DNA from: Halomonas denitrificans | Lineage (GTDB): Bacteria > Pseudomonadota > Gammaproteobacteria > Xanthomonadales > Wenzhouxiangellaceae | Direction of reading: 5' to 3' | Assembly: GCA_019800895.1 (NCBI GenBank) | Contig: JAHVKF010000001.1 | Location: forward strand, 434,001 to 498,000 | DNA length: 64,000 nt | Shown: piece by piece, positions 62,507 through 64,000 of the stretch | Layout of the letters: every line of letters starts with the position of its first letter | Position numbering within the stretch: position 1 is the stretch's first letter | Program-made: the position numbers and the translations under genes | The notes under the pieces: generated by a model | What the model was told of the DNA's origin: nothing | The model's database searches: none | What the model saw: only the letters and a program-made list of their open reading frames with translations

Positions 62507-63826
62507 TCAGGCGCGCGCGGACTCGGGTCGCAGCGACCGCACCCGCTGGCGCGGGAATTCGCAGCAGAACTCGCTGCCCTCGCCCGGCTCGGATTGCATG
62601 GTCAGGCGGCCGTCGTGGCGCTGCAGCACGTGCTTGACGATCGCCAGACCCAGCCCGGTTCCGCCGTGGGACCGGCTCCTCGACGGATCGACGCGATAGA
62701 AGCGCTGGGTCACGAACGGCAGGTGCCGGGCCTCGATGCCGATTCCGTCGTCGGTGACCCGGAAACGCGCGGATCCGTCGGCATCGCAGAACCAGTCCAC
62801 CTGGATCCGCCCGCCCGCTTCGGTGTAGCGCACGGCGTTGAACACCAGGTTGGAGAACGCGCTGTAGAGCTCGCGCTCGATGCCGGCCAGGCCCAGGCTG
62901 TCGTCGATCCCGACGTCGATCGTACGGCTGCCGTCGGACTGCGCCTCGGCCTCACCGACGATCCGACGGATCATCTGCGGCACGGGCACCGGCTGCTCGT
63001 CCGGCTCGCCCGGCGCATCGGTCTCCAGGCGCGAAAGCTCGAGCAGATCATTGACCAGCGAGGTCATCCGACCACACTGGGCCTGCATCTCGGCCAGCGG
63101 ACCGGCCCAGACCTCGGGGATCGAGTCGTCGTCGGCCAGGTTTTCGAGGTAGCCACCGAGAACGGTCAGCGGCGACCGGAGTTCATGCGAGGCGTTGGCG
63201 ACGAAATCACGCCGCATGTTCTGCAAGCGCTGCATCCGTGTGATGTCGCGAACCAGCAGCAGGTACTGGCCGCGACCGTACGGCACCACGCGCACCGCCA
63301 GCAGGTGTCCCAGGCGGATCGGCGAGGCCACGTCCACGGCGCGCGTGAAGTCCGCTTCGCGCATGTACTGTTCGAAGGCCGGCGCGCGCAGCAGGCTGGT
63401 GACGGGCTGGCCGAGGTCGCGGTTGCCGGCCAGGCCCAGCAGCCGGACCGCGGCGTTGTTGAACCAGGTGATCCGCCAGTCCGTATCGAGCACCAGCGTG
63501 CCGTCGGGCATCGCTGCGGTCGATTCCCGGAATTCGCGGATCACGCGGGCCAGCCGCTTCTTTCGCTTGGTGTAGCGGCGCTGCAGCCGGTAGTAGTGCT
63601 CGAACACCTCGCCCCACACACCCCAGGACTGCGGCGGCTGGCTGTGGCGCCCGCTGCGCAACCAGCCTTCGAGCCGTTGCATCTGGCGAATGTGGCGAAG
63701 GCTGGTCACGGCGAAGGCGCTGGCCAGCCACCAGCCGAAGGCGCCGTCGAACAGCAGCCAGGACAGCGCGGCCAGCCCGACCCAGAGGCCGAGGAACAGG
63801 AATTCCGACAGCCAGGCCGTGCGCAT
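62507..63826 (-). CDS. phoR: Phosphate regulon sensor histidine kinase PhoR
   Basis: PhoR phosphorylates PhoB when phosphate is scarce. Its 439 residues start with two hydrophobic segments (about 6-38, [20 protein letters not shown] and [13 protein letters not shown]), then a charged linker and a PAS domain (about 95-200, [20 protein letters not shown]). The HisKA box is [20 protein letters not shown] with the phosphorylated His, and the ATPase domain has [24 protein letters not shown] and [14 protein letters not shown]. It overlaps phoB by one base (TGATG), so the two are coupled. pstS follows downstream behind its own Pho box. Confidence 0.94.
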   Translation of the reverse strand: MRTAWLSEFLFLGLWVGLAALSWLLFDGAFGWWLASAFAVTSLRHIRQMQRLEGWLRSGRHSQPPQSWGVWGEVFEHYYRLQRRYTKRKKRLARVIREFRESTAAMPDGTLVLDTDWRITWFNNAAVRLLGLAGNRDLGQPVTSLLRAPAFEQYMREADFTRAVDVASPIRLGHLLAVRVVPYGRGQYLLLVRDITRMQRLQNMRRDFVANASHELRSPLTVLGGYLENLADDDSIPEVWAGPLAEMQAQCGRMTSLVNDLLELSRLETDAPGEPDEQPVPVPQMIRRIVGEAEAQSDGSRTIDVGIDDSLGLAGIERELYSAFSNLVFNAVRYTEAGGRIQVDWFCDADGSARFRVTDDGIGIEARHLPFVTQRFYRVDPSRSRSHGGTGLGLAIVKHVLQRHDGRLTMQSEPGEGSEFCCEFPRQRVRSLRPESARA

Positions 63827-64000
63827 CAGCCGCTCGAGGCGCCCGGCGAGAACCGGTAACCGGCGCCGCGCACCGTCTGGAGATACTTGTCGAAGCCATG
63901 CGGGGCCAGCGCCTTGCGCAGGCGCAGTACGTGCACATCCACCGTGCGCTCCTCGACGTAGACTCCGCCGCCCCAGACATGATCGAGCAACTGGGCCCTG
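63826..64000 (-). CDS. phoB: Phosphate response regulator PhoB, C-terminal end
   Basis: Only the last 57 codons are inside the window. They encode the end of an OmpR-type winged helix: [20 protein letters not shown], then [13 protein letters not shown], the wing [17 protein letters not shown], and SPGASSG before the stop. Receiver and N-terminal parts lie beyond the right edge. The pairing with phoR makes PhoB the secure call. Its stop overlaps the phoR ATG. Confidence 0.93.
   Translation of the reverse strand, partial: RAQLLDHVWGGGVYVEERTVDVHVLRLRKALAPHGFDKYLQTVRGAGYRFSPGASSG

Overview
This 64 kb window is high-GC chromosomal DNA from a gammaproteobacterium. The best fit is the Xanthomonadales/Lysobacterales side, perhaps a Wenzhouxiangella-like halotolerant relative. 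That placement is inferred from gene content: a fused aspartate kinase/diaminopimelate decarboxylase (lysAC), long gammaproteobacterial-type PstC and PstA, two BCCT compatible-solute-type transporters, and a Tdh/Kbl threonine pathway. Nearly all genes are core metabolism or transport. No phage, IS transposase, plasmid module or CRISPR array was seen.

Layout. 1-14.8 kb: a cut-off aldehyde dehydrogenase; a tryptophan block transcribed leftward (rpe, trpE, trpG, then trpD, trpC after a 283-bp gap); purC; a Tat-exported NAD-dependent epimerase-like protein; a DJ-1/PfpI protein; and an RND efflux pump with its adaptor. 14.9-18.0 kb: tdh, kbl and a small ion-channel-like protein. 18.0-25.1 kb: an exported orphan protein between inverted repeats, a 2OG-Fe(II) oxygenase overlapping glmM, an Mpo1-like protein, methionine gamma-lyase with a divergent Lrp-type regulator, gcvH and gcvT. 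25.2-31.4 kb: an iron ABC transporter (fbpA, fbpB) under a likely Fur box, a second aldehyde dehydrogenase, a cobalamin adenosyltransferase and a histone-deacetylase-like hydrolase. 31.5-41.3 kb: tRNA-Gly with a decayed neighbour, two BCCT transporters on either side of a porin, dgt, and phnE-phnE-phnC-phnD. 41.3-47.7 kb: an overlapping leftward chain (acyltransferase, YheT-like hydrolase, TPR/sulfotransferase-like protein, DUF2237), a ferredoxin-domain flavin reductase and a PP2C phosphatase. 47.8-55 kb: a secreted subtilase, lysAC and parE. 55.5-64 kb: the phosphate regulon phoB-phoR-pstS-pstC-pstA-pstB-phoU with a clear three-half-site Pho box ahead of pstS.

The most unusual content is intergenic. 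Three families of imperfect inverted-repeat pairs occupy many gaps between genes. Family A is built on a CGCAAAGGCGCGAAGG-type tract and occurs five times in the first 10.6 kb. Family B is built on a GATGAACGCA 10-mer and occurs as two pairs plus one solo arm. Family C is built on G-runs with CTAG and occurs three times, with G-quadruplex potential. Within a family the arms are conserved while the DNA between them is unrelated from copy to copy. One B pair splits the trp operon, another encloses a 225-codon gene for an exported protein whose start codon lies in the arm, and two C copies supply or abut the TAG stop codon of the neighbouring gene. This looks like a system of conserved ends around variable contents rather than ordinary MITEs, and it is the best candidate here for something undescribed.

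Regulatory sites proposed by eye include a Fur box at fbpA, a start-codon palindrome at fbpB, a Pho box at pstS, a hairpin between pstS and pstC, and a perfect palindrome ahead of the Lrp-type gene. No search or computation was run. Family names rest on recognised motifs and lengths.
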